Shown here: one piece after another, positions 1-9,880 of the stretch
Layout: the number at the start of each line of letters is the position of its first letter
Numbering within the stretch: position 1 is the first letter of the stretch
DNA from: Rhizomys pruinosus
Lineage: Eukaryota; Chordata; Mammalia; Rodentia; Spalacidae
Length of the DNA stretch: 64,000 nt
Reading direction: 5' to 3'
NCBI GenBank assembly: GCA_009823505.1
Contig: VZQC01013859.1
Coordinates: forward strand, 2,727,937-2,791,936
Notes under the pieces: generated by a model
Told to the model about the DNA's origin: nothing
The model's input: only the letters and a program-made list of their open reading frames with translations
Database searches by the model: none
Program-made: the position numbers and the translations under genes

Positions 1-730
1 CTGAGAATGACCTGAATCATCTTCTCCATCTCTTGAACACTGATTATAGTCATATTCCACCAGGCCCAGCTCTTCTGTAATTGCTTTTCTAAATATCAAA
101 CAGTATTTATACCTTTTATTGAATTTTTGTAATTTTTCATACAATGTAATTTGGTGAGATTTAGTTCCCCTCCCCTATCCGCAGCTACCTTACTGCCCTC
201 CACCAATATAAGAGATATATAGATCAGCCATCTGTTGCTGCAATTTTCTTAGGTGAACTTGGAGCTTTTTATCTACTTCCTCATGTCTATTCTGGGATTT
301 TCTTTTTTCTGTTTTGAGCTTTCATGAGACTTGTAACATGCTGTCACCATTGCTATGAGTTCATCTGAGTAATTGATCAGCTGTCTGGAAGACTGTTTCA
401 TTTTGGTTGCCCATCACCTCTGGCTCTTGCAATCTTTCCATCCACTCTTCCTCAATGATTCTGGAGCCTTGAGAGGAAGAAGTTTGACATAGGTGTCCTT
501 TTCAAGGATAAGCACTCTGAAGCCTCTCATTCTCTGCTCCTCGCCAGCTGTGGGTTTGTGTTAATCACCAACCCATTAAGGAAACTTGTCTGGTGAGTTG
601 GGAGGTGCATTAATCCATTATCATAACAATAAAGTCAGTTTAATACCATAACTATTTAGCAGAAACTAGTGTTAAGGTTTTCCCTATGTCCTGTGACCAG
701 TCTACCCTCAGGTTAGGATACTGCTTAAAA
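1..730 (-). mobile_element. L1 3' UTR remnant (antisense)
   Basis: The plus strand has the look of a rodent L1 3' UTR read backwards: a 'tttttcatacaatgtaa' stretch followed by C/T-rich text near 120-200, then 'cacctctggctcttgcaatc' near 415. The same motif types occur in the better L1 3' UTR blocks at 44926-46330 and 50475-53830. It is strongly decayed, has no ORF, and its left end lies outside the window. Confidence 0.5.
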
Positions 731-734
731 ATCT

Positions 735-956
735 TAAAAAATTTTTTTTATTTTAACTTGTTGTGGATAGGTGGTTTGCCTCCATTTATTTAAGTGCACC
801 ATGTGTGTGCAACGTCTGTGGGGCCAGAAGAGGGGGTTGGATTCCTTGAAACTAGAGTCATGCAGGCGATAGCTGCCATGTGGGCACTGGGAACAAAAGC
901 CAGGTCCTCTACAAGAGCAGCCAGTGCTCTTAACCACTGAGCCATCTCTCTAGACC
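735..956 (-). mobile_element. B2/B3 SINE
   Basis: A tRNA-derived SINE in minus orientation, with a T-rich tail at the left and the head ('gagccatctctctagacc' on plus) at the right. It is an older, diverged copy. Confidence 0.8.
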
Positions 957-1475
957 TGGATACAGAACTTTTTAAACAGGAATTTTGCTTGTATGAAGAG
1001 TATAGGATCCACAGAAGTTAGTTACTAGAGCCACACAGCAAGCCATGATGGAGACTCATCTCAAATCTAGGCTGGGCTTAGTTGAGTTCCATATTTTTGG
1101 TCTACCAAGGGCTTGACCAGAGAAGGCCTTGACCCCCATCTTACATTGTAGGGTTAGGAGCATTTCTGTTGTTTCCTCATTCCCTTGCCACAACATGGCC
1201 TGTCCAACACGGGGCAGCGTGCTTTAATCAAAATGCGCTAACCAAGAACATAAAAGCATCTCCCAGCAAGATGACATTTCTAATTATGGAAATTATTTCA
1301 TATCAGCTTTGCTGTATTTTGTTACTAGGTTCATTGTACCTGGGACGAGGGTATCCACAAAGGAGTGTACACCAGGTAGTAAGGGGCTCTGGGCACCACT
1401 TCAAGGTCTCTGCATTACAGCTGTTATGTAACAGGTAGAAATTCAGCAGGGGTCAGTAGTTATGTTTGAAAGGAT
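957..1475. other. No feature recognised
   Basis: Unassigned DNA. I saw no repeat core and no ORF with recognisable content. Confidence 0.4.
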
Positions 1476-1713
1476 GGGCTGGAGAGATGGCTCAGCGGTT
1501 AAGAGAGCCGACTATTCTTGCAGAGGACCCGGGTTCGATTCCCAGCACCCACATGGCAGCTAAGAACCATCTTTGACTCCAGTTCCAGGGGAATCCAATG
1601 CCCTCTTCTGACTTCCGCGGCAGTGCACGACAGGGGTGTGCCAACCTACATCCAGACAGTACACTAATACACATAGAAAATAATAAATTAAAAAATAAAA
1701 ATAAATAAAAGAA
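1476..1713 (+). mobile_element. B2 SINE, short form
   Basis: It starts 'gggctggagagatggctcag' with box A and box B (gggttcgattcc) of the tRNA-derived head, then the body ('ccctcttctgact') and an A-rich tail. It lacks the 17-base internal repeat of the long subfamily. Confidence 0.92.
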
Positions 1714-1810
1714 AGGAGATTAACATTGCCATGTTCTGAGATGATTTGTGAAGTTCAACAGAGTCGAAATTGAGATACATTATAGGGTGTTTTTTCTAGA
1801 ATGTGAATGT

Positions 1811-1956
1811 TTTCTTTTCTTTTCCTAAGGGTCTCCGGTAGCTCCAACTGGCCTGGAACTTGCCATGTAGACCAGGCTGCCCTTGAACTCACAGAGACCC
1901 ACCTGCCTCTGTCTCCTTAGTGCTGAAATTAAAGGCATGAGCCACCACTCCCAACT
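1811..1956 (-). mobile_element. B1 SINE
   Basis: A 7SL-derived B1 in minus orientation ('gtagaccaggctg', 'ctgcctctgtctcc'). It is flanked by a degraded target duplication around 'agaatgttttctta'. Confidence 0.88.
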
Positions 1957-2188
1957 AGAATGTTTTCTTACTGTAAAGACCATCTGGTCAAGAAAAATAT
2001 ATCCAAAACATAGGGTGGCAAAAAATAGTTAAATCACTTGATAATTAGTTATGTCAGATGTGGATTTTCGTAGGCATCGGGTGAGATGGGGAAAATATGT
2101 ACAGGATGCAGAGGAATGATGATTTAGAGAGAAAAAGGACAGGTAAATACATTTAACTTATTTTTTAGGAAAAATTATGAATAGAGTA

Positions 2189-2290
2189 GGGTGTGTTAGC
2201 AAATGCCTAAAATTCTGGCACTCTGAAGGCCAAAACAGTAAGACTGTAAGTTCAGAGCCATCTTGAACTACATAGACCCTGTCTCTCAAA
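2189..2290 (+). mobile_element. Degenerate B1-like fragment
   Basis: The B1 order of elements is just discernible (ggcactctgaaggc, then 'ttgaactacatagaccctgtctc', shortened here). It is very diverged and could be chance. Confidence 0.35.
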
Positions 2291-2589
2291 GGTAAATAGA
2301 ATTAAAAAGAAATAAAACTGTGAACAAACTATTAGTGATTTTGACATAATAAGTTTCAAGGAACCTAACACTGGGATGGCTGATGTCGTCTGAGATTCTT
2401 GCACTTGACCACAGACTCCGGGAGGAGTTTCAGGACTGAACACCTGGAGGAGACACACAAAGCCACTGCATAGAGAGTTGATGCAATATCATGACTATTC
2501 AGTATCAAAAATGTTTGAGAATCAATAAGATGAAATGATGTGGTTTTGAAAGCCATGATTGTGAAGTTGAACAGAACTATTGTAAATTT

Positions 2590-2636
2590 TCCTTGCATGG
2601 GCAAAGCCCTGTGTTTGATCCCTCATGCCACCAAGG
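2590..2636 (+). mobile_element. ID-like tRNA-derived fragment
   Basis: 'gcaaagccctgtgtttgatcc' (shown with slight trimming) resembles the box-B half of an ID/BC1-type SINE. Short and uncertain. Confidence 0.3.
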
Positions 2637-2734
2637 GAAAAAAAGGAGAAACTCAAGATGACTAGTATAAAGGAAAATGAAATTGACAGAAAAGAAGATG
2701 AAAAGAAAAACCACATTTCAAAAGCCTATGTGTT

Positions 2735-2980
2735 TGGGGCTGGAGAGATAGCCTAGCAGTTAAGAGCACCGACTGTTCTTGCAGAGAACCCGGGTTCAAT
2801 CCCCAGCACCCACGTGGTGGCTAAGAACCATCTGTAACTCCAATTCCAGGAGAACTCCAGTTCCAGGGGAATCCAAGACCCTCTTCTGACCTCCACGGCA
2901 TTGCACGACATGGGTGCACAAACCTACATGCAGACAGTACACTCATACACATAAAACAAAACAAAACAAAACAAAACAAA
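2735..2980 (+). mobile_element. B2 SINE, long form, with target duplication
   Basis: A full-length B2 with intact head and body and an (AAAAC)n tail. A 14-base perfect target duplication (aaagcctatgtgtt) lies at 2721-2734 and 2981-2994. The body holds the tandem 'ctccaattccagg/ctccagttccagg' motif of the long subfamily. Confidence 0.97.
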
Positions 2981-3072
2981 AAAGCCTATGTGTTCAAGTG
3001 CTGTCTCGGATGCATCTAAAACTCAAGTTCATTCTTGCTCTGGATCTTTAAGTGTCTTAAAAATCCATTGTG

Positions 3073-3217
3073 GCCCGGCGTGGTGGCGCATGCCTTTAAT
3101 CCTACCACTGGGGAGGCAGAGGCAGGCGAATCTTTGTGAGTTCAAGGCCAGCCTGGTCTACAGAGTGAGTTCCAGGACAGCTGGGGCTACAGGGAGACCC
3201 TGTTCTCGAAAACAACC

Positions 3218-3240
<23 letters not shown>
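3073..3240 (+). mobile_element. B1 SINE with target duplication
   Basis: A near-consensus B1 with a long A tail. The flanking repeat 'aaatccattgtg' occurs at 3061-3072 and again at 3243-3254. Confidence 0.96.
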
Positions 3241-3248
<8 letters not shown>

Positions 3249-3254
3249 ATTGTG

Positions 3255-4370
3255 ATTTGGGTTAGGTTTTGATTACCTATAGGTCCCAAGAAATATGAAG
3301 AAGTCATGTGTAGGGGATGGTAGAGCTTGGCTTGGCATGGATGCCCGAAGGAAGCAGCAGGAAGTGGAAACTTGGAAGAGAGCAGCCAGGCACTATGAGA
3401 GGAACGAGACTGTGCCTAGTGTAGAACTGGGAATGTCTGGGAATTCCAAGCAGGAGCTGGAGGGCAGACGGATAGCTGCCCAGAGCGGTCAAGGAGACTG
3501 AGAGCAGGGAAGAGCTCAGTGACTTCCGCTGTTTGGGATGGGGACTGGTAGCTTTAAAGATGGATCCCATTCTCAGCAGACTAATTATACTGAACTCCGC
3601 AAAGCTTTGTTGAAGCTTGGCTTCCTTTGTAAATCTTAACCTAGCATACATGCTGGTTATACCTGTGTTGAGTTAGTATCTGCTGCATAAATGTGCCGTC
3701 TACATTAAATCTATGTTCGTTATGGCTTAAAATAGACATCTTTCAATGGCAAGGTGATGAACTCTGAGTCATTCGCTTAGTCCTGGGCTTAGGAAGCAGC
3801 TCAGAAATAGCTGAAAGTGACATCATCGTGGCCAATATACACTTGGTCCTGGCCAAAAGGCTGAGAACCAGTTCATTATGGTCATGATAAAAAGCAGGGG
3901 AAGAGGTCCTGCATGCTGCTTCAAGAAGGCCTTCGCACAGGGAGAGGGCCTAGCTTGGAATGAACTGAGACCCAGGAAGACAGAGTTCATCAGAACCAGA
4001 CTTTTCTGAGAATCCCTGAAATACTCTGAACAGGTGAATCGAGTGCCTTTTGGCATTGGGAAACAGTAAGAGAGGAGCGGATTGCATGGCTTTTTAAGCA
4101 CTGGGATTTGATTTGTGAAGGGTAAGGCTGGGGGATGTCAGTGGGAACGCATTGAGAAACCTGGGATACCTCTTAGTCCTCCCGTCCCCACCCAGCTCCT
4201 TCTGCTCTCCGTGTTCTTCTGAGGAGCCATATATTTGTATTTGATTTTTATAAGAAAAATATATTTGAGTTGTATAAGAAAACATACGTTGTTTCAAAAC
4301 ATATGCACAAGTTTGGTTGCTCAGATTTATATCTCTGTGGACCAAAATTACTGTCAAAAAGAGACACTTG
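3255..4370. other. No feature recognised
   Basis: About 1.1 kb of unassigned sequence. Open frames here (for example about 115 codons on minus near 3304-3651) have no recognisable motif and no splice or promoter context. Confidence 0.4.
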
Positions 4371-4538
4371 AAGCTGGGCGTGGTGGCGCACGCCTTTAAT
4401 CCTAGCACTTGGGAGGCAGAGGCAGGCGGATCTTTGTGAGTTCAAGGCCAGCCTGGTCTACAGAGTGAGTTCCAGGACAGCTGGGGCTACAGGGAGACCC
4501 TATCTCGAAAAGACAAAAAAAAAAAAAAAAAAAAAAAA
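4371..4538 (+). mobile_element. B1 SINE with target duplication
   Basis: A young B1 starting 'gctgggcgtggtggcgcacg', with an A tail and (GA)n. The flanks repeat 'agagacacttg' on both sides (about 4360-4370 and 4551-4562). Confidence 0.96.
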
Positions 4539-4562
4539 GAGAGAGAGAGAGAGAGACACTTG

Positions 4563-5117
4563 GGCCTTTTAGAAGCACCAAGGATCATCTCAGAGAACCA
4601 CAAGATGGCAACTAATGGAGCCAGAAAGACCTTAAGTGACTCTGTGTCTCACCTGAATTACGAAGATATAAAATACCACCTAGACGTTTCTGGAAGTCTT
4701 ATTTGGTGAAAGGATAGGGACATGTAACCTTTGAGCAGCCAGCAATGACACCAACTTCAACTTGTGCCGCATGTCCCCTCCTGAACTGTGTTATTCCCAA
4801 TGTGAAAAGTTACTTTAGTGATTCCCAGCTGATTTTTCTGTTGCTTTTGGACCCTAAATATAAAGAACTCCCCCATCTTCTGCCTAAACTTCTTCAAGAA
4901 AGAGATAGGTGTGTATGGAGGCCCTAGCAGGCAAAGGAACAGCTGGTAATATTATGGGATCCATGTTCTTGCTCTGCATGGGCCAGTGCTTGGCATTCAT
5001 GGGTGGAGGTGGTGTCACGTCACCTACAGGCTTGATAGATACTATATTAGGAGTCCACCAGAGACACCAAAAGTTGACCATCCATCATGGTAGATGTGAC
5101 TACAGAAATTATAATTA
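4563..5117. other. No feature recognised
   Basis: Unassigned DNA between two B1 copies. Two overlapping short frames on opposite strands (around 4884-5118) show nothing recognisable. Confidence 0.4.
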
Positions 5118-5130
5118 AAAGAATTAGCAG

Positions 5131-5284
5131 CCAGGCAGGGTGTGGTGGTGCACACCTTTAATCCCAGCACTCAGGAGGCAGAGGCAGGTTGATCTCTGTG
5201 AGTTCAAAGCCAGCCTGGTCTACATAGTGAGTTGAAGGCCAGCTGGGGCTACAGTGAGACCCTGACTCAAAAATAACAATAAAA
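5131..5284 (+). mobile_element. B1 SINE with target duplication
   Basis: A moderately diverged B1. 'aagaattagcag' flanks both ends (5119-5130 and about 5286-5297). Confidence 0.93.
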
Positions 5285-5350
5285 AAGAATTAGCAGTGCA
5301 GAAAAGTACTTGCTATAAGTAAAGCCAGGTAAAAAGTGCACATGGAGGGG

Positions 5351-5460
5351 GAGGTGCTGGAAAGATGGCTCAGTGATTGAGTGCCAACTGCTCTTGCAGA
5401 GGACCTGGTTTGATTCCCAGCACCTACATGGCAGCTAAGAATCATCTTTAAGATGCCTTT
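5351..5460 (+). mobile_element. B2 head, probable truncated composite SINE
   Basis: A B2 tRNA head that stops at 'catctttaag', the exact point where the composite B2-B1 elements switch to B1. It is followed by 'atgcctttac', which resembles the B1 start (tgcctttaat) with the first 16 or so bases missing. Probably a deleted, truncated member of the composite family. Confidence 0.5.
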
Positions 5461-5633
5461 ACTATAAAATATTCAACCAAAATAATTACCTGTTCTTTAA
5501 ATTCATCAATTTTGGTAAATGTGTTATACACACATAGCAATATGTTATTGATAATAATTTGTAAAACGATCACCCCATTCTAACAAACAACCTCTCAGTT
5601 TTCCGTGGTATTTTGCAGAGTTCGTGTGTGTAC

Positions 5634-5903
5634 TTTTTTTTTTTTTTTTTTTTTTTTTTGTCTTTTTGAGACAGGGTCTCCCAATAGCCCCAGCTGGCCT
5701 GGAACTCACTCTGTAGACCAGGCTGGCCTTAAACTCACAGGGATCCATATGCCTCTGCCTCCCAAGTGCTACGATTAAAGGTGTGCGCCACCACGCCCGG
5801 CTTAAAGATGGGTTCTTAGTCACTATATGGGTGCTGGGAATTGAACTCAGGTCTTTCGCAAGAGCAGTCAGCACTCTTAACCACTGAACCATCTCTCCAG
5901 CCC
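5634..5903 (-). mobile_element. Composite B2-B1 SINE, copy A
   Basis: On the element's own strand this reads: B2 tRNA head (about 100 bases, boxes A and B), then a direct switch at 'catctttaag' into a complete B1 with a poly-A tail. On plus, the poly-T is at 5634-5659, B1 runs to about 5803, and the junction 'ggcttaaagatgggttctta' sits at about 5800-5820. There is no B2 body and no A-rich tract between the two halves, so this is not two separate insertions side by side. The same junction recurs at 21586-21831 and 34990-35305. Confidence 0.85.
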
Positions 5904-6605
5904 CTAGTAAAGACATCTTAAACTAAGCTACGCACATAATTATTGAATCAGAGTGGCCCAAATCCACATCCATATGAGTAATTCTATAGAGGGATAGAGT
6001 GGTGAGGGCTCATATCCCAAGACAAAAGTCAGGTGAGCTAAGAACATGGTCATTGGATCTCTTAATTGAGCTTGCTTCTTCCATGCAGGAATGCTAAAAG
6101 CTAAACTCTCTGAAGCTCTAAAGCTGAGCTGTTGAGAGGTTATGTGAGTAACTCTGGGTTCATGCCTAGTTAAGGGAGAGAAAAGTACATGTCACTTTCT
6201 TCTGGGAAACAGTCCATGATGACTAAAGAATAGGGATGGTCTGGTGATGATAAATTATGCATAGAAAATTGACCAGAAAACCCCAAACTGGTCCTTGGGA
6301 AAAAAAAAACCAAGTCTAACTAACTAAAGATGGATGTGTTCTGCAAAAGCAATTAGAATTGGAGTTTTTGAAAGAAGGCCAACTCAGCCAGAGAGCAGGA
6401 AGCTTCACTTCCCACACTTAATGATACAGATGAAAATATGGATGCTCGATGCCTGTTTCCAGTGAGCAGTTGTTTTGAATCTTAAATTCTAAGAAGACAT
6501 GGCAATAACTTCTGAAAATCACAAAATATGAAGTATGGTAGAATAAATGGTTTTAGCAGACTGAAAGGCATATTGAAAAGTTTAAATCTCGGTCATGTTA
6601 GAAGC
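5904..6605. other. No feature recognised
   Basis: Unassigned DNA, AT-rich in part, with no repeat core seen. Confidence 0.4.
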
Positions 6606-6609
6606 TGAA

Positions 6610-6720
6610 AAGCATAAACTGCATAGACTTGAGTTTTAATTTATCTTACACATCTTATTTAGTCTCTGTCCTCATCAATAAAATGAGGATAAGAATAATT
6701 TCTCAGAGACCTCTCTACTA
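6610..6720 (+). mobile_element. MIR-like fossil
   Basis: 'ctcatcaataaaatgaggat' matches the MIR core phrase for 'ctcatctgtaaaatgggga'. It is old and fragmentary. Confidence 0.4.
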
Positions 6721-7040
6721 CAATGAATATAATCAGTAGTTTCCACTAGGTAATTTAAGACGAAAGGGAAAATCATTGTGAGGATACAGAGTATCATAGG
6801 AACCCCCAAGGACTGGGAGCATGGTAGGCCTCCGAAGCAAGTGAGTCCAGGAACCGAAATGAAATGGAACTTCTGAGTCAAGCTCCACCAGAGCCAAGTT
6901 GTCTTTGGACTTCCAATAACTCTTCGTTCTCCAAAAGCTTGCAAATGGATCCCATATGCTCTCTCCAGTGGGTCATTTTTTAGTTCTACTATTTTATTTC
7001 CATCCAAGTGTAAATTCCTACAAATAGGAGGTTTCCTCAT
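6675..7040 (-). other. Unexplained 121-codon open frame
   Basis: A minus-strand frame with a hydrophobic run (MILCILTMIFPFVLNYLV) near its C-terminal third. I recognise no family, signal peptide or splice context, and it overlaps a MIR-like fossil. Most likely a chance frame; it is listed only because it is long for this region and has one membrane-like segment. Confidence 0.1.
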
Positions 7041-7254
7041 GTCCGGTGTCCATCTCTGGTCTACTCAATTGTGGCATGGTAGGTCAGGCTTTTATTATGT
7101 GACACTCTGCACCTTCCTAGAGCGATGGTAAAGATACAGCTGAGAAAGGGAAAAATAATAGGAGTCTCCAAAAGTATATGGGAAATGTCTTGGTTAACAC
7201 TTGCCTGATGCATGAAAGAGTCTGCTGTATGGTCTGCATTGCTCACTGCTGAAA

Positions 7255-7745
7255 CTGAAATAATGGCTTACAGGAATGAAATTTGTCTGGCTCGAGGCGG
7301 GACCTGCAAGTCCTGTCCCAGAACTTCTGTTAGTTATCTGATATCTCCATGGCCTTTCAAGTTGTCTCTGTGAGTTATCTGTAGCTCCATGAGGTTGGGA
7401 TATTGCGATATATCCTGCCTCACCTATCCCTGCAAAGTTCCAGACACTGATGGCCTTCCTTTGAGGTATTGAGCAAAATGTCACACCTCTAGTTTACTGG
7501 TTGAACAAACAGGAGCTCTGCTGCCCCTGGTAGGAGCCAAGGTGGCTCACCCTTCCCTTCCTCCTGCCCCCCACTTCCTTGCCCAGAGCACAGTAGGTTT
7601 TGGTATATAAGCACATTACTGGCATGAATAAATGAGAGAGTCACTTTTCTCCTGGACATCTCTTTGAGTCCATTTCATTTCTCATTGGGTGATTCCACAT
7701 GGTTCCCTCCCCCCCCAGCCAGAAGCTCAGCTTAGGAACTGTTGG
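7255..7745 (+). mobile_element. Possible ERV-type LTR
   Basis: A promoter-like order is visible: 'ggtatataagcac' (TATA-like, about 7600), 'aataaatgag' (polyA-signal-like, about 7627), then 'tttctcctggacatctcttt'. This is the usual U3-R-U5 layout of an LTR. I do not recognise the family, and no clean target duplication was found. Confidence 0.35.
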
Positions 7746-7858
7746 CCTGCTGGCAGGAGACAGCTCTTAGGCTTACAACCTTGTGAAGCTGCCAGCCTGG
7801 TTCCAGGAGGGAAGAACATCACGTGGATTGTGGTCACACATGATTAAAGGACCAACAT

Positions 7859-7860
7859 AC

Positions 7861-7910
<50 letters not shown>
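7859..7910. repeat. (TA)n microsatellite
   Basis: About 50 bases of alternating TA with one 'gta' interruption. Confidence 0.97.
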
Positions 7911-7913
<3 letters not shown>

Positions 7914-8320
7914 TGACAGCAACCCACAATGGCTGACAAGCAGAGCCATGAATTCTCGTCTATTTTATCTTTGAAACTATATTTCTCTACACCTGTTATC
8001 AGAGAAGAAAATTCATAGGAATAGCAGTCATGTGATATCTATGAAAACTCTCCCTCCAAGCTGAATTGGCCACTGTGAGAAGGAGCCACTGTGGCCGCTG
8101 GCATTGCTGTGATCCACTCCCTCTAAGCAGGGTCTGCCTTGCAGCCTCATTCGTGCTTCTCATGTACCCTTACTGACCCTGAATAAATAAGCAGATGGTA
8201 ATTTGAAAAGCTACCTAGCAGAACGATTAAGCAAACATTTGAGTAGTCTCCACGAGATTACATAAGGGACCTGTGGTGAGTGACCAATTTTTTTTTTTAG
8301 TTTGAAGTTTTTCTGTTTCT
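7911..8320. other. No feature recognised
   Basis: Unassigned DNA. An 8-9 base T run lies near 8290. Confidence 0.4.
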
Positions 8321-8479
8321 GGCCAGGTGTGGTGGTGCCCATCTTTAATTCCAGCACTTGGGAGGCAGAAGCAGGAGGATCTCTATGAGATCAAGGCCAG
8401 CATGGTCTACACAAGTGAGTTCTGGGCAGTTGAAGTTAAAGGGAGGAACTGTCTCAACCAAAACAAAATAAAACAAAAA
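8321..8479 (+). mobile_element. B1 SINE
   Basis: A diverged B1 ('ggccaggtgtggtggtgccc' start) with an (AAAAC)-like tail. Imperfect flanking 'agtttttctg/agttttcctc'. Confidence 0.88.
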
Positions 8480-8574
8480 GTTTTCCTCTTTCATTGGTTT
8501 TGATGATTATTGTATCAAAGGTAAAAGTATTAATAGATATTCCATATTTTAATATTGCAATCATATTTACTCTT

Positions 8575-8724
8575 TTTTTTTTTTTTTTGAGGCAGGGTCT
8601 CCCTTTTAGTACCAGCTATCCTGGAGCTTGCTCTGTAGACCAGGCTGGCTTTGACCTCACAGAGATCCACACACCTCTACCTCCCAAGTACTGGGATTAA
8701 AGGGGCGTGCTACCATGCCTGGCT
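8575..8724 (-). mobile_element. B1 SINE with target duplication
   Basis: Minus-oriented B1. 'atatttactctt' occurs on both sides (just before the T run and again from about 8725). Confidence 0.92.
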
Positions 8725-8986
8725 ATATTTACTCTTAAGTACCTCCTGCTTGCCTAAGAAAAAGTATTCCACAAACAGAAACAAGTCAGGTCTCTAAATA
8801 GCTGACCTCAGATACAGCCCAAGCCACTGCCCAAGAAGTGTTATTTCCTTCCTGATTAAATCTAGGTAATTTTAGAATTTAAGTACTCCCATTCCATTAA
8901 AGGAATGCTATGAAATGGTTATGAGGACACATTTTTTTTAACCTGTGGCAGTTGTGGTATAGAGAGATGGTCTATAAAAGAAAGTC

Positions 8987-9210
8987 AGGGCTTGAGAGAT
9001 GGCACAGCAGTTAAGAGTACTGACTGCTCATGCAGTCGATTCCCAGCACCCACATGGCAGCTAACAACTGTCTGTAACTCCATTTCCAGGGGAATTCAAG
9101 GTCTTCTTTTGGCCTCTGTGGGCATCGCATGACACGGGTACACTTACATACATGCAGGCAATACACTCATGCACATAAAATAAAAATAATAAATATTAAA
9201 AAAGGAAAAA
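8987..9210 (+). mobile_element. B2/B3 SINE
   Basis: The head carries a small deletion between box A and box B. The body has the older B3-like ending ('acatgcaggcaatacactca'). Confidence 0.88.
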
Positions 9211-9339
9211 GTGTTTTAATAAGCCTGAGACATAAGTTGTTATTGTACATTAGGTGTCTTTGACTTAAAAAAGAAAACCACTGAATAGTTTTCTTTTGAT
9301 GTTTACCTTTATTAACGTGACAAAAATTTTAAATATCTT

Positions 9340-9880
9340 CACTTAGATTTTTTTTAAAGAAGGAAGAATTTATTTAAGATTATAGTTTCATGGCAGCATC
9401 CAAAGTGGCATGGAAGGCATGGCAACAGAGGTGGCTGGAGCACGGCACACAGGGAGTGGTACCGGCCTAAGAGACAGACTTATGTTGTAGGCAGCAAAGC
9501 TGGAGAGGCTGACCCATTTAAACCCTTAGTGAGTGAGGTCCCAGAAGTCAAACATGCAGCTACTGGACTGGGGGTTTGTTCTCCCAGTTTTTGGTCTTGT
9601 TTTGTCCAGTATTTCCCCAGTGTACCCCCATTCTTCCCTTTTAGAATGGGAATGTGTATTTCATTCCATTATGTGTTGAAAATATGTAATTTGTCTTCTG
9701 ACTTTATAGGGGCTTACAGTTAAAAGATTGCCTTGAGCACCAGAGAGACTTTTGAATAATAATTGGACTCTGGACTTTTGAATAATAATTGAGGCTGGTA
9801 AAGACATTGGGGACTTTTGAAGGTGGACTAAATGCATTTCTCATTTAGTCATGAGCCTCCGGGGGCCAGGAAGTGAAAAG
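9340..9880 (+). mobile_element. MaLR internal region, 3' part
   Basis: Non-coding text typical of the 3' end of MaLR internal regions ('tggactgggggtttgttctc', 'gggaatgtgtatttcattcc', 'aaggtggactaaatgc'), running straight into the LTR at 9880. No gag/pol-like frame. An 18-base direct repeat (cttttgaataataattg) occurs twice at 9750-9795. Confidence 0.6.

Noticed and set aside
1476..1575. tRNA-like box A and box B sequences
   Set aside because: They belong to B2 heads followed by the SINE body; no cloverleaf with acceptor stem or CCA-end context. No true tRNA gene seen.
5545..5916. 123-codon minus frame and many similar frames reading 'CEFKASLVYRVSSR' or 'MYCLHAGLCTRVVQC'
   Set aside because: These are translations of B1 and B2 SINEs and recur wherever those SINEs occur (for example 29662-30072, 42080-42364, 43009-43191). 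Not genes.
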